Notes under the pieces: model-generated
What the model saw: only the letters and a program-made list of their open reading frames with translations
Told to the model about the DNA's origin: nothing
The model's database searches: none
Assembly (NCBI RefSeq): GCF_009769755.1
Contig: NZ_SDWJ01000001.1
Location: 1,426,001-1,490,000, forward strand
Source of the DNA: Sphingorhabdus profundilacus
GTDB lineage: Bacteria > Pseudomonadota > Alphaproteobacteria > Sphingomonadales > Sphingomonadaceae
Reading direction: 5' to 3'
Length of the DNA stretch: 64,000 bases
Made by a program: the position numbers and the translations under genes
Shown: positions 27,801 through 35,759 of the stretch, piece after piece
Position numbering within the stretch: the first letter of the stretch is position 1
How the letters are laid out: every line of letters begins with the position of its first letter

Positions 27801-28053
27801 CGATGACGAGATTGCGGATTCGCTGGGTGCGAAACCCTATTTGGTCGATCTGGTAGGTCGCACGAACATCTCGGCTTTCCAGCGCGCTCTGCACAAAACG
27901 GTCTGCGATGCTGTTCCGCTGTCCCCATGCGATCAACAGCAGCGACACGAACAGCAATGCAACAGCGGCAAAAATAATCCGCTTCCATCGCCGGCCACGA
28001 AATGGTTCGGGCGCGCTAACTTGTGGCAAATCCGTGTCGGCAGCATCCTGCAT
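24871..28053 (-). CDS. ydbH: YdbH family AsmA-like intermembrane transport protein
   Basis: 1060 residues. A cytosolic stretch (~30 residues) and one membrane anchor (IIFAAVALLFVSLLLIAW, ~25-42) precede a very long beta-strand-rich periplasmic part, the repeating-groove (RBG) architecture shared by YdbH, TamB and YhdP, which move phospholipids between membranes. The C-terminal block GGEVSYLGELAYKDMGTFANFAFNALRSIRY with DLDGEIVTDISFTGLQQG matches the family end. The ATG at 28053 gives the right distance to the anchor; the open frame extends 52 codons upstream but overlaps radC. It heads the operon with ynbE and ydbL. Confidence 0.87.
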   Translation of the reverse strand: MQDAADTDLPQVSAPEPFRGRRWKRIIFAAVALLFVSLLLIAWGQRNSIADRFVQSALESRDVRATYQIDQIGFRTQRIRNLVIGDPANPDLTAKQVEVDVALNFSGASLRDVRAQGVRLHGRYINGKLTFGELDKFADPESTEPFEWPDIGLEIKDATALIETPWGKIAAALNGKGLLRNRFVADLALRSSAIVASGCAAPLVKFDGKLLLEWRQPHLVGPLSAASISCNPLGLAISAPAFDVDVKLSEALNKWVGTTSFAAREVRYRNMLLKAASGRLSVDGGLSRTNFALALDSAALRSAPLTVPRLSLNAKGYAGVKNAEFALSARGDLGFKGGALDRGSLGSIQALVAGTRTMPVGPLMAQMAPALERTGDRFDANLDFDMFRDFQGRMGANVASFLLKSASGVQIRQNSPLSVQSSAAGWRIGAPVNLALSGRALPSATLSLRQSAGDQWSGNLVIAPYANGQARLAVPGLAFYGKPYGNWRFDGRALLSGPIPGGRVNGLNLPLSGRYDGKVFSLYDRCQSVRFDSLRIANFALRGQELRLCPDAGKAMLATGNGVTRFAAQMANFKASGSLGDAPLMVQSASIRFSLAEGFVARDVALEIGQADNFTKFALAALTGRFDSEGISGTLTGGAGKIGAVPLLIDEAAGNWRYLNNVLTLDSGLKVLDAEQVDRFEPMRVPDMMLTLENNIIRAIGNLVEPETSTRIAGLDIRHDLGNSNGRALLAVDNLRFDERFQPNLLTPLVLGVFANVDGIVSGDGRIEWDSQGVRSSGNVSTDGMNLAAAFGPVDGLTTQMVFTDLLGLETGLAQIATIASVNPGIPALNGTVRYQLLPDQQVRIESGRWPFAGGELILEPTILDFGVEKERRLTFRVVGVDAEKFLAGYDFQNLRVTGVFDGTLPMIFNQDGGRIVGGALISRPGGGEVSYLGELAYKDMGTFANFAFNALRSIRYTSLTIGVGGDLDGEIVTDISFTGLQQGSGAKQNFITKQLARIPIKFNVSVKAEFLKLIGSIRGLYDPSYAAERDLKFLIDQQKGEAPIPPEQLSTRKDEQKDE

Positions 28054-28164
28054 CAGGGCCAGATGCGGGAAAGGACTTGGCGTTGCAATGCCATTTGCGT
28101 CGAGTGGCTTGATTGAGCCAAAAAAATCTTGGAAAAGGCGATGTATCGCAAAAGGATAGCCGAG

Positions 28165-28860
28165 ATGGATGCCGCCCAAGGAAATGACACACATCATGGC
28201 GCCGGCCATCGTGCGCGATTACGGACCCGCTTGCTCGAACAGGGTGGCGATTCACTTCACGACCATGAATTGATCGAATATCTGCTCGCATTGGCGATCC
28301 CGCGTAAAGATACCAAGCCATTGGCCAAGCAGCTGATTGCCCAATATGGCGGCTTTTCCGCGCTGCTGACCGCCGATGCAGAGAGCATTGCCCGGCAACC
28401 GGGCATGGGCGACACCAGCACGGCGGCACTTAAGATAGTTCAGGCAGCGGCCCTGCGTTTGTTAAACGAACCTGTGCGCGCGCAACCCGTGCTGGCATCA
28501 TGGCAGTCCTTGCTGGATTATTTACGCGCCGATATGGCCCATCTGACGATCGAACGGGTGCGAACACTTTACCTCAATAGCAAAAATATGCTGATCCGCG
28601 ATGAAGTGACGAGCGAAGGCTCAGTCGACCAAGCCGCGATTTACACCCGCGAAGTCATTCGGCGCGCGATGGATCTTGGCGCCACCGCACTCATTCTCGT
28701 CCACAACCATCCCAGCGGAGACAGTGCGCCCAGCCGCCAGGACATCGCCCAGACAAGGGACATTATTAACGCCGCCAAAGGCTTTGGCATTTCGGTTCAC
28801 GATCATATCATCATCGGCAAGGACGGTTTTTCCAGTATGCGGAGCGCCGGGCTCATTTAG
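28165..28860 (+). CDS. radC: RadC family JAB-domain protein
   Basis: 231 residues. N-terminal helix-hairpin-helix-like region (LLEQGGDSLHDHELIEYLLALAIPRKD, RQPGMGD) and a C-terminal JAMM/MPN+ fold with the zinc motif HNHPSGDSAPSRQD plus DHIIIG. Once called a DNA repair protein, its role is unsettled. The ATG at 28165 has AAAGGA eight bases upstream; TTG 28129 and ATG 28141 are in frame but badly spaced. The gene is divergent from ydbH. Confidence 0.9.
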   Translation: MDAAQGNDTHHGAGHRARLRTRLLEQGGDSLHDHELIEYLLALAIPRKDTKPLAKQLIAQYGGFSALLTADAESIARQPGMGDTSTAALKIVQAAALRLLNEPVRAQPVLASWQSLLDYLRADMAHLTIERVRTLYLNSKNMLIRDEVTSEGSVDQAAIYTREVIRRAMDLGATALILVHNHPSGDSAPSRQDIAQTRDIINAAKGFGISVHDHIIIGKDGFSSMRSAGLI

Positions 28861-28899
28861 CGGGTGGCCAAAACTGTGCGGGTGCAGCATAACCGGCCC

Positions 28900-30153
28900 A
28901 TGCATTCTCCCCTCCCCCTAAAAACACCGATTGGTGACAAAGAACTCACGGTCATGATGGCGTCGTTAATGGCGCTCAATGCCCTTGCCATCGATTCCAT
29001 GCTGCCCGCATTTCCGGCCATTGTCGGCAATCTCAGCCTCGCTGAACCCAATAGCATCCAATATATTATCTCGATTTTTCTGCTGGGCACTGGCGTCGGG
29101 GCGTTGGTTCACGGACCTTTGTCCGACCGCTATGGCCGCAAACCCATTTTGTTGATCGCCACGGTTGGCGCCGCCCTTTTTTCCCTGGCGTGCAGTCTTT
29201 CGACAAGTTTCGAAATGTTGCTGGCGATGCGTTTCTGTCACGGATTGATGGCTGCGGCGATGGGGGTTCTGGTCGTATCGGTCATCCGTGACAAATTTGA
29301 AGGCGACGCGATGGCCCGGCGGATGTCGACGATTTTCCTGATCTTCATGATCGTGCCGATCATCGCCCCGACCATCGGGCAATTCGTGCTGCTATTCGCC
29401 GGTTGGCGCACGATTTTCGATCTGATGGCTTTCATGGCACTGGCCGCCGCCATTTGGGTCTATTATCGATTACCCGAAACGCTGCATCCTGAAAATGTCA
29501 TCATGATCGAACCCCATGCGCTGGCCAAGGCATGGAAAAAGGTACTGATCCACCGCAATGCCGCAGGCTATATGCTGGGCGCTGGCATCGTTCAGGGGGC
29601 GCTGTTCGGCTATCTGAACAGCTCCCCGCAATTATTTGACGAAGTGTTCAACGCGGCGGATTTTTTCACGATCGGTTTTGCTATTGTCGCACTGGGAATC
29701 GCCGCGTCCAATTTCACAAACTCTAAAATTGTCGAAAGATTTGGCGCGCGTCGTGTTTCGCAAACCGCGTTGATTAGTTTCATCATCCTCGGGTCGCTTC
29801 AGGTGGCGGCCGCCGAATTTGCACCGACGTCGCTGCCCCTGTTTCTGATTTTGCTGACTGCCAATATGGCAATGGTCGGTTTTATCGGATCCAATTTTTC
29901 GTCAATAGCAATGACGCCCTTCGGCGATGTTGCAGGGGCCGCATCGTCGTTCCAATCCTTTGTCAAAACGATATTGGCCGCCGGAATTGGCGCGGCCATC
30001 GGGCAGCAATTCAATGGCTCCGTCCTGCCCGTTGCTGCCGGGTTTGTCTTGTGCGGCCTGATCGCGCTGGGCCTTGTTCTGTGGTGCGAACATGGCAAAT
30101 TGTTCACCCGCCCCGGCACTGCGCCAAAGATCCCCAATAATCCGCGCGGGTAA
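28900..30153 (+). CDS. MFS multidrug transporter, Bcr/CflA type
   Basis: 417 residues with twelve predicted membrane segments. Motif A in the first loop reads GPLSDRYGRKPILL, and NALAIDSMLPAFPAI at helix 1 is the Bcr/CflA signature (drug:proton antiport of bicyclomycin, chloramphenicol and similar). The ATG at 28900 sets the usual eight-residue leader; an in-frame GTG at 28864 sits four bases from the radC stop and cannot be excluded. It follows radC on the same strand. Confidence 0.87.
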   Translation: MHSPLPLKTPIGDKELTVMMASLMALNALAIDSMLPAFPAIVGNLSLAEPNSIQYIISIFLLGTGVGALVHGPLSDRYGRKPILLIATVGAALFSLACSLSTSFEMLLAMRFCHGLMAAAMGVLVVSVIRDKFEGDAMARRMSTIFLIFMIVPIIAPTIGQFVLLFAGWRTIFDLMAFMALAAAIWVYYRLPETLHPENVIMIEPHALAKAWKKVLIHRNAAGYMLGAGIVQGALFGYLNSSPQLFDEVFNAADFFTIGFAIVALGIAASNFTNSKIVERFGARRVSQTALISFIILGSLQVAAAEFAPTSLPLFLILLTANMAMVGFIGSNFSSIAMTPFGDVAGAASSFQSFVKTILAAGIGAAIGQQFNGSVLPVAAGFVLCGLIALGLVLWCEHGKLFTRPGTAPKIPNNPRG

Positions 30154-30252
30154 CGATTGGGCCCTGGGCCATCGTTGGTAACCGAGCACCGTCGTGGATA
30201 CATAAGCCTCGTCACCGGAGCACAAGCACCGTCACCCTGAAAACACCCCCTA

Positions 30253-30335
30253 CACCGTCACCCTGAACTTGTTTCAGGGTCTTAGTCCTTGGACGTTGAA
30301 AACTAAGACCCTGAAACAAGTTCAGGGTGACGGTG
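30253..30335. repeat. Perfect inverted doublet of a REP-like unit
   Basis: 32-bp arms at 30253-30284 and 30304-30335 are perfect reverse complements around a 19-base spacer. Each arm also contains its own small hairpin, CCCTGAA-CTTGT-TTCAGGG, bounded by GTCA and a GGTC. A partial copy (GTCACCCTGAA) lies just upstream near 30232. The same unit occurs again at 34813-34969. Architecture is like a REPIN. Confidence 0.85.
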
Positions 30336-30336
30336 T

Positions 30337-30419
30337 GGTGTTAACTCAGGGTGACGGCGAGGTGTTACGGTGGGGTGTTACGGTGGGGTGTTACGGTGGG
30401 GTGTTAACTCAGGGTGACA
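30337..30419. repeat. Tandem 13-bp repeats inside a longer duplication
   Basis: GGTGTTACGGTGG occurs three times head to tail at 30361-30399. The array is bracketed by two copies of GGTGTTAACTCAGGGTGAC (30337-30355 and 30400-30418), which shares GGGTGAC with the neighbouring REP-like unit. With the doublet before it and a terminator after it, it fills the 30154-30481 interval, which has no gene. Confidence 0.8.
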
Positions 30420-30431
30420 TTATGCAAAAAC

Positions 30432-30459
30432 AAAAAAGGGAGGCCGAAGCCCCCCTTTT
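30432..30459. terminator. Intrinsic terminator, likely bidirectional
   Basis: AAAAGGG(a)GGC-cgaa-GCC(c)CCCTTTT, followed by CTTTT on the plus strand; the A run before the left arm gives a T run on the minus strand, so it can end the APC permease gene at 30482. Confidence 0.75.
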
Positions 30460-30481
30460 CTTTTGACTGGCAGACAAGCCC

Positions 30482-32041
30482 TTAATTGTCGTGCACAGGG
30501 CCCGGGAACTCGCCCATGTCGGGCGCATCGTCCATCATCTGGTCATGCTGCAGGTTCGAATTCCGCATGCCATAGATGAAATAGAGCGCAATCGCACCGA
30601 TCAGAAAGTAGATGAAGAACACCAGCACATTATAAGGAACGGTCGTGATCAGATAGAGGCACGACAGGATCCCCAGTGCAGGTGTGATCGGGTAAAAGGG
30701 TACCGAGAAGCCGCGTGGCAGATCAGGTGCTGCACGACGCAGATAGATGACCGACAGGCACACAATGGCGAAGGCCGCCAAAGTCCCCACCGAGGTCATG
30801 TCGCCCAGTACATTGATGTCGAAAAATCCAGCCGCAACGGCTGTAATCGTGCCGACGAGCATCGTGTTGATATAGGGTGTGTGGAACTTTGGATGCACCC
30901 GCGAGAAAATCTTGGGCAGCAAACCGTCACGCGCCATGGTGTAGAAAATACGCGTCTGGGCATACATCAGAACCAGCACAACCGACGTCAAGCCGATGAT
31001 AGCACCGACCTTGATCGTCTTTGCGAGCCAAGCCCATTGCGGACCAAAGCTGTCGACAACAACAGCCACCGGATCCGGCACGTTCAGCGACGCATAGGGA
31101 ACCAGCAAGGTCATGATGGCAGCAACAAGCATATAGATGACCGTGCAGACTATCAGTGACCCGATGATACCAAAGGGCATGTCACGTTTCGGGTCCTTGG
31201 CCTCCTGACCCGCAGTCGATACGGCTTCAAAACCGATATAGGCGAAGAACACGATCGATGCCGCACGCATGATGCCTTCGACACCGAATTCGCCGTCACC
31301 GGTGTTTTCAGGAATGAACGGCGTCCAGTTGGTCGCGATATATTCGTTAAGGTTCGACAGAACGATAAAGCCGCCAACAAGAATGAAGGCCGCCAAAACG
31401 CTGACCTTGATGGCCACGATGATATTATTGACCTTCGCCGATTCCGACACGCCCACCATCAACAGCAACGCAAGCGCCATGCAGATAAGGAAGGCAGGAA
31501 GGTTGAAGATCGCCGTTACGGTTGCGCCATTGACCAGCACGGGCGCGCCATCACGCATCAACATCTGACCGGTAGGCCCGGTAAGTTGCGCCGGTATAAC
31601 AAGCCCGAAATCCGCGAGCAAACTGACCACATAGCCGCTCCATCCGACCGCGACCACCGACGCGGCAAGGCCATATTCGAGCAGCAACAAAGCCCCCATG
31701 ATCCAGGCAACAAATTCGCCCAGCGTGGTGTAGCTATAGGTGTAGGCGGAGCCGGATACCGGCAAAGTCGACGAAAGTTCGGCGTAACACAAGCCTGCAA
31801 AAGCGCAGACAAGGCCGGCAACAACAAACGACAGCATGACCGCTGGCCCCGCGTGCAGAGCAGCCGCGCTGCCGGTGCGGACGAAAATGCCTGCCCCGAT
31901 AATACAGCCAACCCCCAGCAACAGCAGGTTCCATTTGCCCAGCGAACGTTTCAATTCGCTGCTGGCCGTTTCTCTTTGGACTTGCGCGATCGTTTTGCGC
32001 GCGAACATGCGCTGCATCACGGTTTGCGGTTTACTCGCCAT
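30482..32041 (-). CDS. APC family amino acid permease
   Basis: 519 residues, 12-14 membrane segments. Helix 1 carries GVGCIIGAGIFVRTG, the APC substrate-site motif; further AFAGLCYAELSSTLPVSGSAYTYSY and FFAYIGFEAVSTAGQEAKDPKRDMP are the signatures of the cationic amino acid transporter (CAT/YfnA) branch. Likely a sodium-independent proton symporter in the inner membrane; the exact amino acid is not determinable. A GGGGAGAAG precedes the start. Charged C-terminal tail (MMDDAPDMGEF). Terminator just downstream. Confidence 0.9.
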   Translation of the reverse strand: MASKPQTVMQRMFARKTIAQVQRETASSELKRSLGKWNLLLLGVGCIIGAGIFVRTGSAAALHAGPAVMLSFVVAGLVCAFAGLCYAELSSTLPVSGSAYTYSYTTLGEFVAWIMGALLLLEYGLAASVVAVGWSGYVVSLLADFGLVIPAQLTGPTGQMLMRDGAPVLVNGATVTAIFNLPAFLICMALALLLMVGVSESAKVNNIIVAIKVSVLAAFILVGGFIVLSNLNEYIATNWTPFIPENTGDGEFGVEGIMRAASIVFFAYIGFEAVSTAGQEAKDPKRDMPFGIIGSLIVCTVIYMLVAAIMTLLVPYASLNVPDPVAVVVDSFGPQWAWLAKTIKVGAIIGLTSVVLVLMYAQTRIFYTMARDGLLPKIFSRVHPKFHTPYINTMLVGTITAVAAGFFDINVLGDMTSVGTLAAFAIVCLSVIYLRRAAPDLPRGFSVPFYPITPALGILSCLYLITTVPYNVLVFFIYFLIGAIALYFIYGMRNSNLQHDQMMDDAPDMGEFPGPVHDN

Positions 32042-32108
32042 CTTCTTCTCCCCGAAGGATTGTTATTTAGGGGAAACTAACCGCAAATGCGAAGCGCGCA
32101 ACTTAATT

Positions 32109-32486
32109 TCAACGAACAAGCATCGGCCCCAAGGGTTTTCCACCAAAAATGTGGACATGCAGGTGCGGAACTTCCTGATGTGCGTCAAATCCGGTGTTTG
32201 CCAAAAGACGATAGCCAGGCTCCACCAGACCCAATTCGCGTGCGACATGCCCTACCGCCCTTGTAAATCCTGCTATTTCCGCATCACTCGCCTTGGCGCT
32301 GAAATCATCCCAGCACACATAGGCACCCTTGGGAATGACCAGAACATGGTCGGGTGCCTGCGGATTGATATCGTGAAAGGCCAATGCCCATTCATCTTCA
32401 TATACCGTCCGGTTGGGAATTTCCCCACGCAGGATTTTGGCGAAGATATTCTGGTCGTCATAGGGCTGTGTCGCATCAATGGGCAT
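32109..32486 (-). CDS. hinT: HIT family nucleotide hydrolase
   Basis: 125 residues, histidine triad HLHVHIFGG near the end and FAKILRGEIP, DINPQAPDHVLVIPK in the core: the HinT/PKCI branch, which hydrolyses AMP-linked phosphoramidates. GGAG sits six bases before the ATG. It is three bases downstream of hisE, so it belongs to the same MarR-hisE-hinT unit. Confidence 0.92.
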   Translation of the reverse strand: MPIDATQPYDDQNIFAKILRGEIPNRTVYEDEWALAFHDINPQAPDHVLVIPKGAYVCWDDFSAKASDAEIAGFTRAVGHVARELGLVEPGYRLLANTGFDAHQEVPHLHVHIFGGKPLGPMLVR

Positions 32487-32489
32487 AGG

Positions 32490-32807
32490 TCACTCCGTTC
32501 TGCTGGCCTTTTCTGCTATTCCCGATATGCCGTCGCGGCGGTCCAGCTCGGTCAGCACGTCGTCGACCGACACGCCGCCTTCTGCCAAAAGGATCAACAG
32601 ATGAAATATCAGGTCGGCGGCTTCGGCAGTCAATTGGGCGGCGTCGCCGGATAGCGACGCAATCACCGTTTCCGTCGCTTCTTCCCCGACCTTCTGGGCA
32701 ATTTTTTCGCGGCCCTTGGCAAATAGAGCGGCGACATAGCTGCTGTCGGCAGACGCGCTGCGGCGTTCGGCAATTACCGTTTCCAGCCTGTTGAGCGTAT
32801 CGCGCAT
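32490..32807 (-). CDS. hisE: Phosphoribosyl-ATP pyrophosphatase
   Basis: 105 residues, an all-helical MazG-like enzyme that converts PR-ATP to PR-AMP in histidine synthesis. The conserved block KVGEEATETVIASLSGD with the later AADLIFHLLILLAEGGV carries the metal-binding glutamates and aspartate. Two ATGs follow AAGGA; the second (32807) has better spacing and overlaps the MarR stop (TGATG). Other his genes are absent, so hisE is detached from a his operon here. Confidence 0.9.
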   Translation of the reverse strand: MRDTLNRLETVIAERRSASADSSYVAALFAKGREKIAQKVGEEATETVIASLSGDAAQLTAEAADLIFHLLILLAEGGVSVDDVLTELDRRDGISGIAEKASRTE

Positions 32808-33316
32808 CATATATCCTTTTGTAACGCAGCCACCATAGCGCGGTCTTCTGCCGGAATTAGCCCTTCGAGTACGCGCCAGAATCCGGTGACGGATTCCTGT
32901 CCTGCCGCAGCATAGGCGGTCGCAAGGCTGGTCCGCAACGCTTCGAACAACTGGGCTTCGAAGGTTTTGCCTTCCCCGGTCAGCCGCAAAAGCTTTTGCC
33001 GCCTGTCCGCAGACCCGCTGCGCGTCTCGACCAGATTGCGGGCGGACAGATCGTTCAGCACACGCCCAAGCGATTGTTTTGTGATCGCCAATATCTTCAG
33101 CAACTCGCTGATTGTCAGGTCCGGTTGCCGCGCAATAAAATAAAGCGCACGGTGATGCGCGCGGCCCAGTCCGTGCTCGGCCAGTCCTTCATCAATCGAC
33201 CGCGTCAGCCGAGTGTATCCGAAAAACAGCAGCTCCACACCGCGGCGCACCTCATGCTCACGCAAAAAGAGCGGCGAAGCAGCGGGCGTTGCAGGTGCGA
33301 GAGATGGGACAGCCAT
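32807..33316 (-). CDS. MarR family transcriptional regulator
   Basis: 169 residues. Winged helix-turn-helix with HHRALYFIARQPDLTISELLKIL, ITKQSLGRVLNDLSARNLVETR and the wing SADRRQKLLRLTGEG. It matches a family in which the gene precedes hisE or ilvE in sphingomonads. It is divergent from ilvE (77 bp between start codons), so it may control that promoter or its own operon. The start at 33316 is preferred; the frame extends 33 codons upstream into the ilvE leader. Confidence 0.87.
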   Translation of the reverse strand: MAVPSLAPATPAASPLFLREHEVRRGVELLFFGYTRLTRSIDEGLAEHGLGRAHHRALYFIARQPDLTISELLKILAITKQSLGRVLNDLSARNLVETRSGSADRRQKLLRLTGEGKTFEAQLFEALRTSLATAYAAAGQESVTGFWRVLEGLIPAEDRAMVAALQKDI

Positions 33317-33393
33317 ATTGACGTATCTTGGCGCAGCCCATAGGACAGTGCAAGCCCTTAAGGGACGAACACAACAACGTATCGAGAGCAGAT

Positions 33394-34482
33394 ATGACCG
33401 CTGGCGCATTTCCATTTGAGGCGAACCCGAATCCGGTTGATGCCGCCCGCCGTACAGAACTGCTCGCCGACCCCGGCTTTGGCCGCGTCTTTACCGATCA
33501 TATGGTCACCATCCGCTATTCCGATAGCAAAGGATGGCATGACGCCAAGGTCGGCCCGCGCGGCCCTTTGACGCTCGATCCGGCCACCGCAGTCCTCCAT
33601 TATGCCCAGGAAATTTTCGAAGGGCTGAAAGCCTATCGCCTCGCCGATGGCACGATGGCCCTGTTCCGCCCCGAACAAAATGCGCGCCGGTTCCAACGCT
33701 CGGCCAAGCGCCTTGCCATGCCGGAATTGCCGGAAGACCTGTTTCTGCAATCCTGCCGCCAACTTGTTGAAGTCGATCAGATTTGGTTTCCGCCGGTTGA
33801 GGGCGGATCAATCTATCTGCGCCCCTTCATGATCGCCAGCGAAGTGTTTCTGGGCGTTAAGCCGTCGGCGGAATATCTCTATATGGTCATCGCCTCGGCC
33901 GCCGGTAATTATTTCAAGAGCGGCGCGCCCGCCATCAAAATCTGGGTATCGGAACATTATACCCGCGCCGCGCCGGGCGGCACAGGCGCGGCCAAATGTG
34001 GCGGCAATTATGCCTCCAGTCTGGTCGCCCAATCGGAAGCCATCCACAACGGATGCGATCAGGTCGTCTTTCTCGACGCGGCGGAACATCGCTGGATCGA
34101 AGAATTGGGCGGCATGAACCTGTTCTTCCTCTTTGATGACGGTACACTGATTACACCGCCGACGGACGGCACAATCCTTGAGGGCATCACCCGCGAATCG
34201 ATCATCATGCTGGCCCGCGAACAGGGATTGAACGTGCGTGAAGAACGCTATGCCATCGACCAATGGCGCGCCGATGCAACCTCAGGCAAGTTGGTTGAGG
34301 CTTTCGCCTGCGGTACCGCTGCGGTAGTGACACCTGTCGGCAGTGTGCACAGCCAAAACGGCAGTTTCACCATTGGCGCCGGTGGTCCCGGGCAAATAAC
34401 CCAGCAATTGCGAGCCAAACTGGTCGATATCCAGCGCGGCACCGCGCCCGATCCACATGGATGGGTGCAGCCGATAATTTGA
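33394..34482 (+). CDS. ilvE: Branched-chain amino acid aminotransferase
   Basis: 362-residue class IV PLP aminotransferase of the longer, eukaryote-like type: LHYAQEIFEGLKAYR, SIYLRPFMIASEVFLGV, the cofactor lysine in GAAKCGGNYASSLVAQ, IEELGGMNLFF, and FACGTAAVVTPVG. It carries out the last step of Leu/Ile/Val synthesis. The start at 33394 follows GAGAG; the upstream open frame begins inside the promoter. It stands alone, ahead of tRNA-Gln. Confidence 0.93.
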   Translation: MTAGAFPFEANPNPVDAARRTELLADPGFGRVFTDHMVTIRYSDSKGWHDAKVGPRGPLTLDPATAVLHYAQEIFEGLKAYRLADGTMALFRPEQNARRFQRSAKRLAMPELPEDLFLQSCRQLVEVDQIWFPPVEGGSIYLRPFMIASEVFLGVKPSAEYLYMVIASAAGNYFKSGAPAIKIWVSEHYTRAAPGGTGAAKCGGNYASSLVAQSEAIHNGCDQVVFLDAAEHRWIEELGGMNLFFLFDDGTLITPPTDGTILEGITRESIIMLAREQGLNVREERYAIDQWRADATSGKLVEAFACGTAAVVTPVGSVHSQNGSFTIGAGGPGQITQQLRAKLVDIQRGTAPDPHGWVQPII

Positions 34483-34588
34483 TCGAAAATACCTGCTTTT
34501 CAGCAATTGCCATTGCCGAAACTCGCGCTATAAGGCCGCCGCAGCACAGGAGGCGCAAGTCACCTTATTGCGTTAAATGCCAAGATGA

Positions 34589-34663
34589 TGGGGCGTCGCC
34601 AAGCGGTAAGGCAGCGGCTTTTGATGCCGCCATTCGCAGGTTCGATCCCTGCCGCCCCAGCCA
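34589..34663 (+). tRNA. tRNA-Gln (anticodon TTG)
   Basis: The 75-base gene includes the encoded CCA. Acceptor TGGGGCG pairs with CGCCCCA, T arm GCAGG-TTCGATC-CCTGC, and anticodon arm GCGGC-TTTTGAT-GCCGC, giving TTG. The D arm with GCCAAGCGGTAAGGC is typical for tRNA-Gln. Confidence 0.95.
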
Positions 34664-34812
34664 TCTTCGCTTTTTACACCGCTTCACACATTAGCAAGCT
34701 TTGTAAATGGTTGTAACAATCGGCAACCCGCACTGGTGCTGATAATGATTACCTTATATTCGACCATCGGAAGGATGAGGGAGCTGACAAACGTTCAGAG
34801 ATTCTATTCTCT

Positions 34813-34969
34813 ACCGTCACCCTGAACTTGTTTCAGGGTCCATCGTGAGGCTTTGACAAAAGATTGAGACCAAATGTCTCCTTATGTCTTGGCCCTGTTT
34901 GCAGGTGCTTCCCGGCTATTGCGGAAGTGAACTGGGAAATGGACCCTGAAACAAGTTCAGGGTGACGGT
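34813..34969. repeat. Second perfect inverted doublet of the REP-like unit
   Basis: Arms 34813-34843 and 34939-34969 are 31-bp perfect reverse complements, carrying the same hairpin core CCCTGAA-CTTGT-TTCAGGG as at 30253-30335, around a 95-base spacer that lacks any gene. It fills most of the 34664-35052 interval between tRNA-Gln and the response regulator; the rest shows nothing recognisable. Confidence 0.85.
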
Positions 34970-35052
34970 GAGAGCGAACGTAGCGTGATGCCGGGTTAAC
35001 TTGTCAATGACGAAAAGAAACTAAAAAAGTGCCATTGGGTAGGGTCAAACAT

Positions 35053-35748
35053 ATGCGTGTTGTAATAGCCGACGACGAAACGGATGTCGTTGCATTTCTG
35101 AAATCGATTGTGGAAGAAATGGGCCACATCGCCGTTAGCTATGCAGACGGCAATATCTTGGCGCAGGCGCTGATGCGGGAGACTTTCGATCTCGTCATAT
35201 TGGACTGGAACATTCCGGGGAAAGACGGAATCGCTTTATTGAAATGGATGCAGTCCGCCCTGCCCGACCATCCGCCGGTCATCATGATGACCAACCGTTC
35301 GGCAAAAAAGGACATCAGCGATGCCTTGAACGCGGGCGCCGATGATTACATCACCAAGCCGGAAGACCGGTCGGTCGTCGCCGCCCGCATCAACGCCATG
35401 TTGCGGCGCAATGCAGGTGCAGGCGCGTTCGATACAGAGGCGGTGTACGGTAAATACCATCTCAACCGGCTGGACCAAAATGTTACGGTGAACGGTCGCA
35501 GCATCACCATGACCGCCAAAGAATTTGAACTGGCCGATCTTTTTTTCCGCAACGCCGACCGCACTTTATCGCGCAACTACATCATGGAAACAATCTGGCG
35601 CACCAACGCTATACTGGCCACACGCACGCTGGACATGCATATTTCGCGCGTCAGGGCGAAGCTTGATTTGCAACCCGAAAACGGATTTCGGATTTTTACC
35701 GTATTCGGCTATGGCTATCGTCTGGAGACCATCGCAACAAGCAATTGA
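35053..35748 (+). CDS. OmpR-family response regulator
   Basis: 231 residues. Receiver domain with the acidic pair in IADDETD, phospho-acceptor Asp51 in VILDWNIPGKDG, MMTNRS and the lysine in DDYITKPED; then a winged-helix C-terminal domain (TAKEFELADLFFRNADRTLSR, TRTLDMHISRVRAKL, RIFTVFGYGYRLE). The ATG at 35053 follows AGGG at eight bases. It is followed, overlapping by a few bases, by the FecR/LysM and CHASE2 kinase genes, so it is most likely the partner of that kinase. Confidence 0.92.
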   Translation: MRVVIADDETDVVAFLKSIVEEMGHIAVSYADGNILAQALMRETFDLVILDWNIPGKDGIALLKWMQSALPDHPPVIMMTNRSAKKDISDALNAGADDYITKPEDRSVVAARINAMLRRNAGAGAFDTEAVYGKYHLNRLDQNVTVNGRSITMTAKEFELADLFFRNADRTLSRNYIMETIWRTNAILATRTLDMHISRVRAKLDLQPENGFRIFTVFGYGYRLETIATSN

Positions 35749-35759
35749 CGGGACAATTT

